Below are positions 1-6,728 of a stretch of 64,000 nt of DNA, piece by piece. Source of the DNA: Bacillota bacterium (GTDB lineage: Bacteria; Bacillota; SHA-98; Ch115); contig JABLXA010000012.1 of assembly GCA_013178415.1 (NCBI GenBank), positions 23,437 to 87,436 of the forward strand, read 5' to 3'. Each line of letters begins with the position of its first letter. Within the stretch, counting starts at the first letter, position 1. The translations under genes and the position numbers were made by a program. A model generated the notes under the pieces. It ran no database searches, was not told the DNA's origin, and saw only the letters and a list, made by a program, of their open reading frames with translations.

Positions 1-1
1 G

Positions 2-181
2 GGGGCGAGAAATCCAAGATTACCTTTAGCCTTGGCGATGGAAGCGCTGTTTGGCTTGCCAGCCTCAGAACTATTCCCCGACTTATTTTTTGGCAACAAA
101 CCCAACGAAACGTTGCCATCTATGGGACGTAACGCATCCGACGAGCACGCCGCATCCCTGGACATGACGGGCACGGACTGA
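2..181 (+). CDS. XRE-family regulator, C-terminal part (cut by window edge)
   Basis: An open frame enters from the left edge and ends at TGA 179-181. Its residues NPRLPLALAMEALFG followed by ELFPDLF are the usual end of an XRE helix-turn-helix domain (last helix plus the 'ELFPDL' tail). About 20 further residues end in DEHAASLDMTGTD. The DNA-binding helices lie outside the window, so the operator and the target cannot be judged. The sequence of its last 14 codons recurs in decayed form just upstream of the gene at 821. It is probably part of the prophage lysogeny or accessory region. Confidence 0.6.
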   Translation, partial: GARNPRLPLALAMEALFGLPASELFPDLFFGNKPNETLPSMGRNASDEHAASLDMTGTD

Positions 182-236
182 TTCCATCACCTTAAGCGTA
201 TCTCAGGCTTAGCCTTAGGAAAGGAAGTGAGCATCA

Positions 237-383
237 ATGCCAATACCATTACTGCTGCAGGTAAAGGAACTCTTTGAGACGACCGACATCAACGAAGCGA
301 ACGAGAGACTAAGGAACGGCTGGAAGCTACTCGACACGTATAGCAGCAAGAATGGTTTCACTTATCTTCTGTGTTTGGTTTAG
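237..383 (+). CDS. Small hypothetical protein, paralogue of the convergent neighbour
   Basis: A 48-residue ORF starts at ATG 237, with GGAAAGGAAG about 8 nt upstream as ribosome site. The core ELFETTDINEANERLRNGW and KLLDTY lines up with ELFETEHLDEANRYIKQGW and VLLDIY of the protein on the opposite strand (358-657), so the two are paralogues. This copy loses similarity after the shared core and is about half the length, so it may be truncated. The two genes converge and overlap by 26 bp at their 3' ends. The function is unknown; the family occurs in phage and Bacillota genomes. Confidence 0.5.
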   Translation: MPIPLLLQVKELFETTDINEANERLRNGWKLLDTYSSKNGFTYLLCLV

Positions 384-657
384 TAGGTTCAGGCTCATCG
401 CGTATAACCAAGAAGTCCCATTTAGATTTAGGTGGTTCAGGATGCACCGGTTCATCACTTTTCATCCAGGCTAGGACATAGTGCATTGTGATGTCATTCG
501 GCGCAATCTGGTAGTCATAGGTTGTCTTGTATATATCAAGGAGGACCCAGCCCTGCTTTATATACCGATTAGCTTCGTCAAGGTGCTCGGTTTCAAAAAG
601 CTCTCTAGTGTCACTTAACCTTGGTCCATGTGAGTCGCACATAGCAACTACCTCCAT
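358..657 (-). CDS. Hypothetical phage protein, 99 aa
   Basis: A 99-residue acidic protein on the minus strand, starting at ATG 657. The central block FETEHLDEANRYIKQGW, then VLLDIYKTTYDY and HYVLAW, has the pattern of a small alpha/beta domain seen in uncharacterised phage and Bacillota proteins ('...ANxxLxxGWxLLDxY...'). No catalytic residues or membrane segments are visible. The proline- and charge-rich tail is probably disordered. It converges with, and overlaps, a shorter paralogue on the plus strand. It runs against the main transcription direction, like an independently expressed accessory gene. Confidence 0.6.
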   Translation of the reverse strand: MEVVAMCDSHGPRLSDTRELFETEHLDEANRYIKQGWVLLDIYKTTYDYQIAPNDITMHYVLAWMKSDEPVHPEPPKSKWDFLVIRDEPEPTKPNTEDK

Positions 658-766
658 TCTACGAAATTGGTCTGGATTCAGCGTAAGAGATAACTAAGGT
701 TCCGCCACAAAGCGGGCATTTGGAATAAGAGATCATTAAAATGCTCCTTTATAGGTTGATTTCCCC

Positions 767-808
767 GCCGACCACGCGGCGACCCTAGACATAACGGGAA
801 CCGACTGA
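767..808 (+). repeat. Decayed copy of the XRE gene 3' end
   Basis: This stretch resembles the DNA around 140-181. In the matching frame it reads DHAATLDITGTD then stop, against DEHAASLDMTGTD then stop at the end of the partial XRE gene. A stop codon lies just upstream in frame, so only this tail is left. The copy directly precedes the ribosome site of the gene at 821. Confidence 0.55.
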
Positions 809-820
809 GGAGGCACTACC

Positions 821-1045
821 ATGACTGAGACCAATTCCGGGCGAATACAAACATTCGAAAGGCTTAAAGACTCAGCAGCTCGACATATACGCCGTTTGTG
901 CCTAGCTAATGGCGACTACTTCGACAATATCGAGGTCGAAACTGACATAGATGCAGCCGTCCAGGAAGGCGGCTTCCTCAAGATTCTGGATGGCAAGAAA
1001 ACTGTGTTTGTAAATACGGAATTTATCGTGTCCTATGAGTTCTAG
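821..1045 (+). CDS. Hypothetical protein, 74 aa
   Basis: ATG 821 is preceded by GAGGAGG at a spacing of about 7 nt, a strong ribosome site. The protein is soluble, with a helical first half and a beta-rich second half (FLKILDGKKTVFVNTEFIVSYEF). This reads like a small antiparallel sheet. No family is recognised. It lies between a decayed XRE tail and the minus-strand gene at 1047-1184, in what appears to be the accessory part of the lysogeny region. Confidence 0.5.
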   Translation: MTETNSGRIQTFERLKDSAARHIRRLCLANGDYFDNIEVETDIDAAVQEGGFLKILDGKKTVFVNTEFIVSYEF

Positions 1046-1046
1046 C

Positions 1047-1184
1047 CTATTTGCCTTTACTTTTCTTGGTTTGTGCGAGGGCGCTTCCGGCGACGGACTT
1101 TGAATCATCGCTGAAGCGATCATCCCTCAAGATCTTTGAGGCTTTCTTGGCGACCCTGCGACTGGTCTGTTTCTTGTTGGCCAT
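1047..1184 (-). CDS. Small conserved basic protein, 45 aa
   Basis: A 45-residue ORF starts at ATG 1184, with AAGGAG about 10 nt upstream. The sequence, with KKQTSRRVAKKASKILRD in the first half and SVAGSALAQ near the end, matches a widespread but uncharacterised short family found in bacteria and phages ('...VASKASKxLxD...KSVAGSALAQ...'). It is lysine-rich and probably helical, possibly nucleic-acid binding; that is inference. It lies just downstream of the prophage repressor on the same strand (23 bp gap), so the two are probably co-transcribed. Confidence 0.65.
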   Translation of the reverse strand: MANKKQTSRRVAKKASKILRDDRFSDDSKSVAGSALAQTKKSKGK

Positions 1185-1207
1185 TTGGTCCACGCTCCTT
1201 GAAAACT

Positions 1208-1525
1208 CTACTTAGCAGCCTTAAGGGTCCTGATGAATTCCGTAAGAGCCTTTCGCTGAGCCGGGGTGAGATCCTTAGCTTCGCGGATAAGTTGGTGCAG
1301 ATCCTCAGATATCTGATCGGGTTCCTGTCCAACAAATTGGCTCAGCGAAACCCCTAAAGCATCGCAGATTCGCAAAAGGGTGTCGATGCTCGGGCTCTTT
1401 GCCCCTGTTTCGAGATAGCTTAAACCGGACTGGGCGATTCCAGCCCGACGTGCTAATTCGTTTTGACTTAACCCAGCAGCTTCTCGGAGTTCCTTTATTC
1501 GGATGCCGAAATCCAAGTGGAACAC
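1208..1525 (-). CDS. Prophage repressor, XRE family (CI-like)
   Basis: A 105-residue protein with an N-terminal XRE helix-turn-helix (residues about 7-62): IKELREAAGLSQNELARRAG, then QSGLSYLETGAKSPSIDTLLRI and a C-terminal helical tail. It has no peptidase domain, so unlike lambda CI it would not self-cleave. The GTG start at 1525 has no clear ribosome site; TTG at 1516 with AGGTG six bases upstream is an alternative that removes three residues. It is divergent from the Cro-like gene at 1627 across about 100 bp of AT-rich DNA with repeated AATTACT motifs, the classic lysogeny switch layout. It probably maintains lysogeny by repressing the rightward promoter. Confidence 0.85.
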   Translation of the reverse strand: MFHLDFGIRIKELREAAGLSQNELARRAGIAQSGLSYLETGAKSPSIDTLLRICDALGVSLSQFVGQEPDQISEDLHQLIREAKDLTPAQRKALTEFIRTLKAAK

Positions 1526-1576
1526 CTGCCAGTAATTACTATACTGATTTTACCATGGGGGGAATCAAAAAAGTTA

Positions 1577-1609
1577 TTGACTTCTATCAAATTACTGATA
1601 TAATGTAAT
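1577..1609 (+). promoter_or_regulatory. Rightward lysogeny-switch promoter with overlapping operator
   Basis: TTGACT (1577-1582) and TATAAT (1599-1604) are separated by 16 nt, a near-consensus sigma-A promoter reading into the Cro-like gene. The -10 box lies inside an inverted repeat, ATTAC (1591-1595) and GTAAT (1605-1609). AATTACT also occurs at 1534-1540 near the repressor start. Repeated half-sites around both promoters are what an XRE repressor/Cro switch would use. Confidence 0.7.
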
Positions 1610-1626
1610 CGAAAAGGTGATAACTC

Positions 1627-1818
1627 ATGAACAAGATTAAGGCGTTACGAGAACAGCGTAGACTCTCACAACAAGAGCTTGCAAAAGCCGCAGGTGTGGC
1701 TCAGGCTTCAATCCATTACATCGAGACAGGTCAGAAGAGCCCAACAGTACGCACTTTAGACAAGCTCGCCGCGGCCCTTGGAGTTCCGGTAAGCGAACTC
1801 CTAGATGACAAGATTTAG
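1627..1818 (+). CDS. Cro-like XRE regulator
   Basis: A 63-residue protein consisting of a single XRE helix-turn-helix: IKALREQRRLSQQELAKAAG, then QASIHYIETGQKSPTVRTLDKLAAALG, ending VSELLDD. The size and position, divergent from the repressor, fit a Cro or early regulator. AAAAGGTGATAA upstream supplies the ribosome site for ATG 1627. It is transcribed from the promoter at 1577-1604 and probably opposes the repressor at the shared operators. Confidence 0.8.
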   Translation: MNKIKALREQRRLSQQELAKAAGVAQASIHYIETGQKSPTVRTLDKLAAALGVPVSELLDDKI

Positions 1819-1923
1819 TTTTCAAGGTGCAGCACGGAGCGCATGAAACGCGATGGAGCCATACCTCAATTACAGTCTAACATCGAAGGCGCAGGCAAGG
1901 GAGCCTAACAGGAGGTGAAAAGC

Positions 1924-2463
1924 ATGCAAACCTCGGCGGTTTTGAGAGAAGAGCGGGAGCGGGCCGGATTAACCCAGGCACAATTAGCGCGGAAGTGCGG
2001 GACGAGTGAATCCAGTCTGCGCTGCTACGAGCTCGGGGTGCGTCCAATACCAATCGACATTACAGCTCGGGCTGCAAAAGTGCTCAAGAGCCCCCGACTC
2101 GCCATGACCGCGTGCCAGGAATGCCCGGTCAATATTCTCGTTCCACCTTGGCTGGATAGGGTGGATAGGCACCCGGTAAGCGAGCTGGCCGTTATCCTGG
2201 CCGAAGCGAGGGAAGCGATTGGAGCGTTGGAAAATCTAAGCCTCGTAAACAAGCTCCGGCCCGGCGATTTGTCCCCGGATGAACGCCGAACCCTAGAGCG
2301 CGCGATGGATCAGGTTGCGGATCTCATTCCAGCGGCTGCGATGGCGCTGGCAGCATGGTGCGAGGCATATGGCATTGACATGGTTGCAGTTAGGCATCGC
2401 CAGCTAGCCAAATTCCGGGCGCGGGGCTATATCACCGAAGAGGACGAGGAGGCATCGGCATGA
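1924..2463 (+). CDS. XRE-family regulator with helical C-terminal domain
   Basis: A 179-residue protein. Residues about 5-60 are an XRE helix-turn-helix (LREERERAGLTQAQLARKCG, SESSLRCYELGVRPIP). The remainder is helical, with a CxxC-like pair (ACQECP) and a block resembling a phage regulatory domain. ATG 1924 is chosen because GGAGGTG sits 5-7 nt upstream; an in-frame GTG at 1915 lies inside that site. It is the third XRE protein within 2 kb and may act as a second-tier regulator of early genes. Its end overlaps a short remnant ORF by 4 nt. Confidence 0.7.
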   Translation: MQTSAVLREERERAGLTQAQLARKCGTSESSLRCYELGVRPIPIDITARAAKVLKSPRLAMTACQECPVNILVPPWLDRVDRHPVSELAVILAEAREAIGALENLSLVNKLRPGDLSPDERRTLERAMDQVADLIPAAAMALAAWCEAYGIDMVAVRHRQLAKFRARGYITEEDEEASA

Positions 2464-2516
2464 GCAGGAACGATTCGCCCCTCGCTCTCACAGTCGTGGA
2501 GGAGATCAGTGCATGA
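2460..2516 (+). pseudogene. 18-residue remnant of an excisionase-like gene start
   Basis: ATG 2460 opens an 18-codon frame containing SPLALTV and then a stop. The same SPLALTV follows the start of the excisionase-like gene at 3073 (SPLALTVKDVAHEL). DNA around both starts is similar. It is best read as the truncated 5' end of a duplicated copy. It may survive because its 3' end carries the ribosome site and ATGA junction for the next gene at 2513. Confidence 0.4.
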
Positions 2517-2779
2517 TAAAGCTCCCCGTTGTGGTGGTGAGATGGCGTGATGCGTGTCGAGCAGACAGTTGCGAGTTCCCCAAGCATTTTGAAGATGTCC
2601 TGACTCCGCAATATTCATGTGGGTTCTTGCTAAAGAGGACAAAACGATGTATCGCTATCCTTCAGAATTATGCCCTTGAGCCGGGCGAAAACAAGCATGA
2701 CTACATAGTAATTCCGGCTGGATGGGTCGAGCGCATTGAAAAAATCGGGGAAGTAGAAATCCCCGACAGGAAGATTTAA
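2513..2779 (+). CDS. Hypothetical protein, 88 aa
   Basis: The start ATG 2513 overlaps the previous stop (ATGA) and has GGAGG upstream. The 88-residue product has a beta-rich start (KLPVVVVRWRDACRADSCEF) and a second half with DYIVIPAGWVERIEKIGEVEIP. It has four cysteines in the first 50 residues, but not in a clear zinc pattern. It resembles small phage proteins that precede excisionase-like genes; no function can be assigned. Confidence 0.55.
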   Translation: MIKLPVVVVRWRDACRADSCEFPKHFEDVLTPQYSCGFLLKRTKRCIAILQNYALEPGENKHDYIVIPAGWVERIEKIGEVEIPDRKI

Positions 2780-2796
2780 GGCACCGGGCCACACGG

Positions 2797-2985
2797 TTAA
2801 TCCTTCTTCAGCAACTGGGACAGGGATGGAGCATCCTCCTTCTGGAGGATGGTCTTCAGGTGACGATCGCTACGGCCGTCAGGGATGCTGCCATCATAAA
2901 CCTGCTCTAAGGTTTTCTGGTGCGTGTCACTGCGCTTCTTGCGGAAACGACCGTTTTCATTTCGAGACCTGCTCGGCTTGGACAC
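2797..2985 (-). CDS. Small basic phage protein, minus strand
   Basis: A 62-residue protein with a GTG start at 2985 and a perfect AAGGAGG at 8 nt spacing. NGRFRKKRSDTHQKTLEQVY, then GRSDRHLKTIL and SLSQLL, match a recurring pattern in small phage proteins ('NGRFxKKRxDTLxxTLxxxY...RxDMxLxTLxxxxG...SLxxLL'). The basic start suggests nucleic-acid contact, but function is unknown. It is antisense to its neighbours and is kept as real because of the ribosome site and the pattern match. Confidence 0.6.
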   Translation of the reverse strand: MSKPSRSRNENGRFRKKRSDTHQKTLEQVYDGSIPDGRSDRHLKTILQKEDAPSLSQLLKKD

Positions 2986-3072
2986 GATATCAGCCTCCTT
3001 GCTGGGGAGCCCGGTGCCTGGAGGACTGATTCGATATTACGCATGAAAATCCTGCCAAAAGAAGGTGCTGGC

Positions 3073-3303
3073 ATGAAGGGAAAGGAATCGCCGCTCGCCC
3101 TCACGGTTAAGGATGTAGCTCACGAGCTCCAGGTGAGCGAGTGGCAAGTATACGAGCTAATCCGGCAAGGACAGCTACCGCACGTCAAAATCGGGCGGCG
3201 GAAAATAGTACCGAGGAAGGCGCTGGAACAATGGCTGGAGAGGAGGTGCAAAAACGGAAGTGACGAGAGATCAAATCCTTCGACTTCGGCGGCTGGGTAT
3301 TAA
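3073..3303 (+). CDS. Excisionase-like helix-turn-helix protein
   Basis: A 76-residue protein of the excisionase/AlpA winged-helix type: LTVKDVAHELQVSEWQVYEL, then IRQGQLPHVKIGRRKIVPRK and ALEQWL. This is the standard 'layer-helix, turn, recognition helix, RK wing' pattern. ATG 3073 is chosen over upstream in-frame starts because of AAGGTG six bases before it. Such proteins direct excision by bending DNA at the attachment site or act as small activators; no integrase is in the window to pair it with. It overlaps the next gene by 44 bp. Confidence 0.75.
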   Translation: MKGKESPLALTVKDVAHELQVSEWQVYELIRQGQLPHVKIGRRKIVPRKALEQWLERRCKNGSDERSNPSTSAAGY

Positions 3304-3463
3304 GACAACTAGGGCACGGCAGTTTTATGACGATCTAAAACAGTTTCGATGGCAGAAGGCTGTCCGTTATGTCGGCACCGTCCGGGAATTCCAGCGGGTG
3401 CTCAGGATGGCGTCCGGCGACACGAGGCCGCTGAGAGTGGTGAGACCCGATGAGGCGGCATAG
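3260..3463 (+). CDS. Hypothetical basic protein, 67 aa
   Basis: A GTG start at 3260 with AGGAGGTG about 12 nt upstream. The product is strongly basic and helical (ILRLRRLGIKTTRARQFYDD, then KQFRWQKAVRYVGTVREF). It starts inside the end of the excisionase-like gene. A strong hairpin follows 5 bp after the stop. No known domain is seen; a DNA-binding accessory role is possible. Confidence 0.5.
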   Translation: MTRDQILRLRRLGIKTTRARQFYDDLKQFRWQKAVRYVGTVREFQRVLRMASGDTRPLRVVRPDEAA

Positions 3464-3468
3464 AGAAA

Positions 3469-3497
3469 GGGCTGAGGTATTGGCTCTACCTCAGCCC
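3469..3497. terminator. Strong hairpin after the regulatory genes
   Basis: GGGCTGAGGTA (3469-3479) and TACCTCAGCCC (3487-3497) form a perfect 11-bp stem with a 7-nt loop. No T-run follows on the plus strand (A-rich instead), so it is not a textbook intrinsic terminator. Its place between the lysogeny and early gene blocks suggests a terminator or attenuator. Confidence 0.5.
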
Positions 3498-3567
3498 CGA
3501 AAAAGAAAATCCATACACACCTTCAGCATATCACGCCGGTGCTGGGGTGTCAAGGAGGGATGAGGGC

Positions 3568-3765
3568 GTGGATAAATTGGAACTCGAGTATATCAGGCAG
3601 AGGATTATACAGCTAGGGATAGCGGATAAGATGACGGCGCTCGACTTAATAGATTTGCTACTGGATCAAAGTTTTCACAGTATCATAGCAAAGATTAAGC
3701 ACCCATACCCAGCATTGATGGCTGAGGAGGTGGGAGACGATGTTGCAAACGTCGGTATCGCATAG
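3568..3765 (+). CDS. Hypothetical protein, 65 aa
   Basis: GTG 3568 has AAGGAGGG nine bases upstream; an earlier in-frame GTG at 3547 lies before that site. The product is helical and hydrophobic-patterned (LELEYIRQRIIQLGIADKMT, ALDLIDLLLDQSFHSIIAKI) without a membrane segment. It overlaps the next gene by 26 bp. No family is recognised. Confidence 0.5.
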   Translation: MDKLELEYIRQRIIQLGIADKMTALDLIDLLLDQSFHSIIAKIKHPYPALMAEEVGDDVANVGIA

Positions 3766-3955
3766 CCCGGAATGGTACGAGCCGGAGCCCGAGAAGATTG
3801 CCACAACCTGTGCAGTATGTGGCGGCGATATCTACAAAGGCGAAGAGTGCATTCGACTGGGCGACGAGTATATCCACGACGATCTAAAGTGCCAAACCGA
3901 CTATCTCTTCGATGTGCTAGGAGCCGAATACGTGACGGCGGGTGAGGATGAATGA
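3740..3955 (+). CDS. Small zinc-binding phage protein (YqaI-like)
   Basis: A 71-residue protein. CAVCGGDIYKGEECIRLGDE, then YIHDDLKC, gives a CxxC...C...H...C set that fits one structural zinc. The arrangement is like the small YqaI-type proteins of Bacillota prophages. ATG 3740 follows GAGGAGGTGGGAGACG. It is translationally coupled to the next gene (4-nt overlap). The function of the family is unknown; it sits just upstream of the recombination genes, as it does in related phages. Confidence 0.6.
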   Translation: MLQTSVSHSPEWYEPEPEKIATTCAVCGGDIYKGEECIRLGDEYIHDDLKCQTDYLFDVLGAEYVTAGEDE

Positions 3956-4197
3956 AATGCATCGTAACATGTCCGTTTGCTCGTGGTCACCATATTGACA
4001 ATGAAGATGGAGAGCTGGTTTTCTCTTGTAGGCTAAAGGGACCAAACGACCCAACCCTAATCCTGGGCAAATATCCCGAGTTCGAAAAAGCGGACTGTTC
4101 AGTGCCTGCGGAGGAATTCTGTAGAAGATTGGCTCAACACATCGAATATGCTCAATTTCTCTTGGATAAACGCAGGGCTGAGCAAAGGGGTGAGTGA
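3952..4197 (+). CDS. Hypothetical protein, 81 aa, Cys-rich
   Basis: ATG 3952 overlaps the previous stop (ATGA). CIVTCPF near the start, a later FSCRLKG and DCSVPAEEFC suggest a possible metal site. The C-terminal third is helical (EFCRRLAQHIEYAQFLLDKR). It ends 1 bp before the Cas4-like nuclease gene and is probably expressed with it. Function unknown. Confidence 0.5.
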   Translation: MKCIVTCPFARGHHIDNEDGELVFSCRLKGPNDPTLILGKYPEFEKADCSVPAEEFCRRLAQHIEYAQFLLDKRRAEQRGE

Positions 4198-4198
4198 G

Positions 4199-5182
4199 AT
4201 GGCCGTGGAAATCGTTGACAAGAAGGAAATGATAATCCGCATCAGTTCTGCTGGGGCCTGTCCCCGCAGGCTCCAGCTCGAAGCATGGGGAGTGGAAGGC
4301 GCGCCGCCAACCGAGTATACTCTTCGGGCGTTTGAAGAGGGCAAGATACACGAGGCTAGCATTTTGGAGTGGGCGGCGGAACGCTTGCCGGGCGGGCCGT
4401 ATACGATAGCGGAACAACAACGTGAGGTAACCATTGAGCTTGATTGGGGAAGACTCGTGGGGCACATCGACGCTATCGTTATCAATCCTAATAATCTTGA
4501 AGAACCAGCAAGTTTACTCGAAGCGAAATGCCTCTCACATAGGGCCTTCCAGGAACTACGTGAGAAGGGCGTCAAGATGTCGCATCCCCAATATTACACA
4601 CAGGTTCAGCTATATCTACATGGCATATGCAGAGGATGGACAATACGTCAAGCTTACCTTGTAGCCCGCGATAAAGAAACTCCCAAGAATCGGCTGTGGG
4701 ATCATACCTACGAGAAAATTACATATGACCCCTATTTTGTTGAAGTTCAGTTAGCTTGCTTAAATGAGTTATGTTACAAGATTCAAGAAAAAATAGAGAT
4801 TCATCCCCAATTCAATCCCCTAGAAGATTGGCAATGCAGACCCCCATACTGTCCATACACAAAACTCTGCTGGCCCGACTACGCGAAGCCCAAAGCGAAG
4901 GCTATCGTGGATGATAGCCTCGCAGATGTGGTGGAGCAGTACCAGACTCTAGGCGAAGAAATCAGCGACCTGGAAAAGGCACGGGAGGAGCTAAAAGCTA
5001 GACTCCTTGCCTCCATCAAGGACAGGCCCGTTATGGCAGGCCGGTGGATAGCGCAGAAGGTAGAGCGCAGGCAGGAGAGATTCGATACCCAGCTAGCGCG
5101 GAAAGAGCTGCCTGCCGATGTGCTAGCCAAGCTGGTCAAGGTTGACACCTACGAACAACTAAAGATCGAGGAGGTGTGCTGA
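4199..5182 (+). CDS. Cas4/RecB-like PD-(D/E)XK exonuclease with Fe-S cysteines
   Basis: A 327-residue nuclease. An early cysteine (GACPRRLQL), the motifs GHIDAIV (catalytic D) and LLEAKCLS (E-x-K), then PQYYTQVQLYLHG and a C-terminal cluster CRPPYCPYTKLC give the four-cysteine Fe-S plus RecB-nuclease layout of the Cas4/AddB group. The last 90 residues add a coiled-coil tail (EISDLEKAREELKARLL). ATG 4199 has AAGGGGTGAG just upstream; the longer frame from 4148 overlaps the previous gene. In phages such nucleases resect DNA ends for annealing-type recombination. The gene directly follows this pattern, with a candidate partner 1 bp downstream. It is unrelated in position to the CRISPR cas4 at 59,373. 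Confidence 0.8.
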   Translation: MAVEIVDKKEMIIRISSAGACPRRLQLEAWGVEGAPPTEYTLRAFEEGKIHEASILEWAAERLPGGPYTIAEQQREVTIELDWGRLVGHIDAIVINPNNLEEPASLLEAKCLSHRAFQELREKGVKMSHPQYYTQVQLYLHGICRGWTIRQAYLVARDKETPKNRLWDHTYEKITYDPYFVEVQLACLNELCYKIQEKIEIHPQFNPLEDWQCRPPYCPYTKLCWPDYAKPKAKAIVDDSLADVVEQYQTLGEEISDLEKAREELKARLLASIKDRPVMAGRWIAQKVERRQERFDTQLARKELPADVLAKLVKVDTYEQLKIEEVC

Positions 5183-5183
5183 A

Positions 5184-5990
5184 ATGGCGATGCCTGAAGA
5201 AAAAGCCCTTGCGCGTAAGCCCCAAGGTGTAACTCAATGGGATCCATTTGTTGCGATGGATAGCTTGGACGACGAGGCTATAATAGCAGAACTTCAGGGC
5301 CAGACCGTGAAGGCTTTAGTATATGAATTCAAGCAGGACAGTCAAATAGTCTGCGGCCTATCGAAAGCCGGAGTTGACGCGGTAGTCCGTGAAATGGCGA
5401 AACAAGGCGAAGTATTACGCGAACTAGAACTCAACGTCTTGGAAACTCCTGATGAATTTGTAGCTCATGTCAAGGCCGGGCGTTTTGCTATCCAGACCAA
5501 CCAGCAGACAGGCGAGACAAAGGAAACTCTCCTGGATGTAGTCTTTGGGGTAAAACGGCAACCTAAGCGTCATCCTGGCGGAGCGGTAAATAAGTTTGCG
5601 TATGAACAGGCCGTTAGCAAGGCCGCTAGGAACGCGAAGATGAGACTCCTACGCGAGGATTTGAAGCAGGCGATTATCACCATGGCAAAACAAGAGGGCA
5701 GATACACGAAGGTCACGCCCAACATGAATATCCCCGATATACACTCTAGTAAGCCTGCAAATAGTGAGCGAAAGCCCACAGAAGCACAGCTGAAGAGGTT
5801 ATACGCGATCTCCAAAGAGGCCCGAGCAGACGCAGACTCAATGAAAAAGCTCATGTATGACATGTTCGGCAAGGAGAGCAGCAAGGACCTGACCATCGAC
5901 GAATACAACGAGCTATGCGACATGTTGCTTGAAGCTAAGAAAAACGAGGAAAAGGAAGTCACAGAAGACCAAACCGTTGCGGCTGAGTAG
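5184..5990 (+). CDS. Phage protein adjacent to Cas4-like nuclease; candidate recombination partner
   Basis: A 268-residue protein starting 1 bp after the nuclease stop. The block YEQAVSKAARNAKMRLL resembles the 'A-x-S-K-A-x-R-N-A' signature seen in phage single-strand annealing and related recombination proteins. A conserved-looking core precedes it (IVCGLSKAGVDAVVREMAK, LLDVVFGVKRQPKR). The C-terminal 70 residues look like a separate small helical domain after a linker (KPTEAQLKRLYAISKEARAD). Exonuclease-annealase pairs are common neighbours, so a recombinase role is reasonable but unproven. It is not an obvious RecT, Erf or Rad52 by eye. Confidence 0.55.
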   Translation: MAMPEEKALARKPQGVTQWDPFVAMDSLDDEAIIAELQGQTVKALVYEFKQDSQIVCGLSKAGVDAVVREMAKQGEVLRELELNVLETPDEFVAHVKAGRFAIQTNQQTGETKETLLDVVFGVKRQPKRHPGGAVNKFAYEQAVSKAARNAKMRLLREDLKQAIITMAKQEGRYTKVTPNMNIPDIHSSKPANSERKPTEAQLKRLYAISKEARADADSMKKLMYDMFGKESSKDLTIDEYNELCDMLLEAKKNEEKEVTEDQTVAAE

Positions 5991-6122
5991 CCGCACAGCA
6001 TAGTAAAACGCAGGGCCGCCCACCAATATATTGTGGCAAAAAACATGAAATGAAAGGGGTGAAAAGGTCCCCCTTGGCGATCCTGGGAACTTGCGAGGGC
6101 GGCCCCGAAAGGGGGGTATGTG

Positions 6123-6728
6123 ATGCGCGGGTACTTTGGAATCGGAATCGAGCACACGAAGGCGAAACAGAACATCGGCACACTATACAGGAGCGCAATG
6201 ATTTTCGGCGCCAGTTTCATATTCACCATCGGCAAAAGGTATGAAAGGCAGAAGAGTGATACTGTTAAGGCTTTCAGACACATACCCCTGTATCATTTCC
6301 AGACCCTAGATGATCTATACGAGCACTTGCCTTACGACTGCAAACTGATCGGCATCGAGATAGACGATAGAGCGATTATGCTCAGGAATTTCGTTCACCC
6401 GGAGCGGGCGTGCTACCTACTGGGAGCGGAGGATGAAGGGCTAAGTGAAGAAGCGCGTGATAGATGTCATGCATTGATTCAGTTGCCAGTGAAAGACTTG
6501 GAGATATGCGAAGCGCGGGTAAGGGAGCTTGAAGGTTGGATTACCGATGCCAGCGAGAGAATAAAGGAGCTAGAGGCCCAAGTCGCGGTGCTGCGGAAGG
6601 CCGAAGCTGTAGCGGAATTCGCAGCACAGATTCCTATCAACAAGGGTGCCGATCCCTACTATGATGCACTAGCCGAGGCTATCGCAAAATGGCGGGAAGC
6701 CCAAGAAGGCGGTGAGCAGGATGGATAG
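6123..6728 (+). CDS. SPOUT (SpoU/TrmH)-like RNA methyltransferase domain with coiled-coil tail
   Basis: A 201-residue protein. Residues 1-118 read as a SPOUT-fold domain: GYFGIGIEHTKAKQNIGTLY, RSAMIFGASFIFTIG, then the SAM-knot segment with RACYLLGAEDEGLS and IQLP. The N-I-G-x-x-x-R-S motif and the G-A-E-D-x-G-L loop are hallmarks of SpoU-type 2'-O-methyltransferases. Residues 125-175 form a coiled coil, followed by a helical segment typical of phage early proteins. ATG 6123 has AGGGGGG six bases upstream. The RNA target cannot be read from sequence. It is unusual to see this fold fused to a phage coiled coil. Confidence 0.7.
   Translation: MRGYFGIGIEHTKAKQNIGTLYRSAMIFGASFIFTIGKRYERQKSDTVKAFRHIPLYHFQTLDDLYEHLPYDCKLIGIEIDDRAIMLRNFVHPERACYLLGAEDEGLSEEARDRCHALIQLPVKDLEICEARVRELEGWITDASERIKELEAQVAVLRKAEAVAEFAAQIPINKGADPYYDALAEAIAKWREAQEGGEQDG

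Noticed and set aside
4148..4198. Longer N-terminus for the Cas4-like nuclease
   Set aside because: It overlaps the preceding gene and has no ribosome site; ATG 4199 has a good one and starts just before the conserved region.
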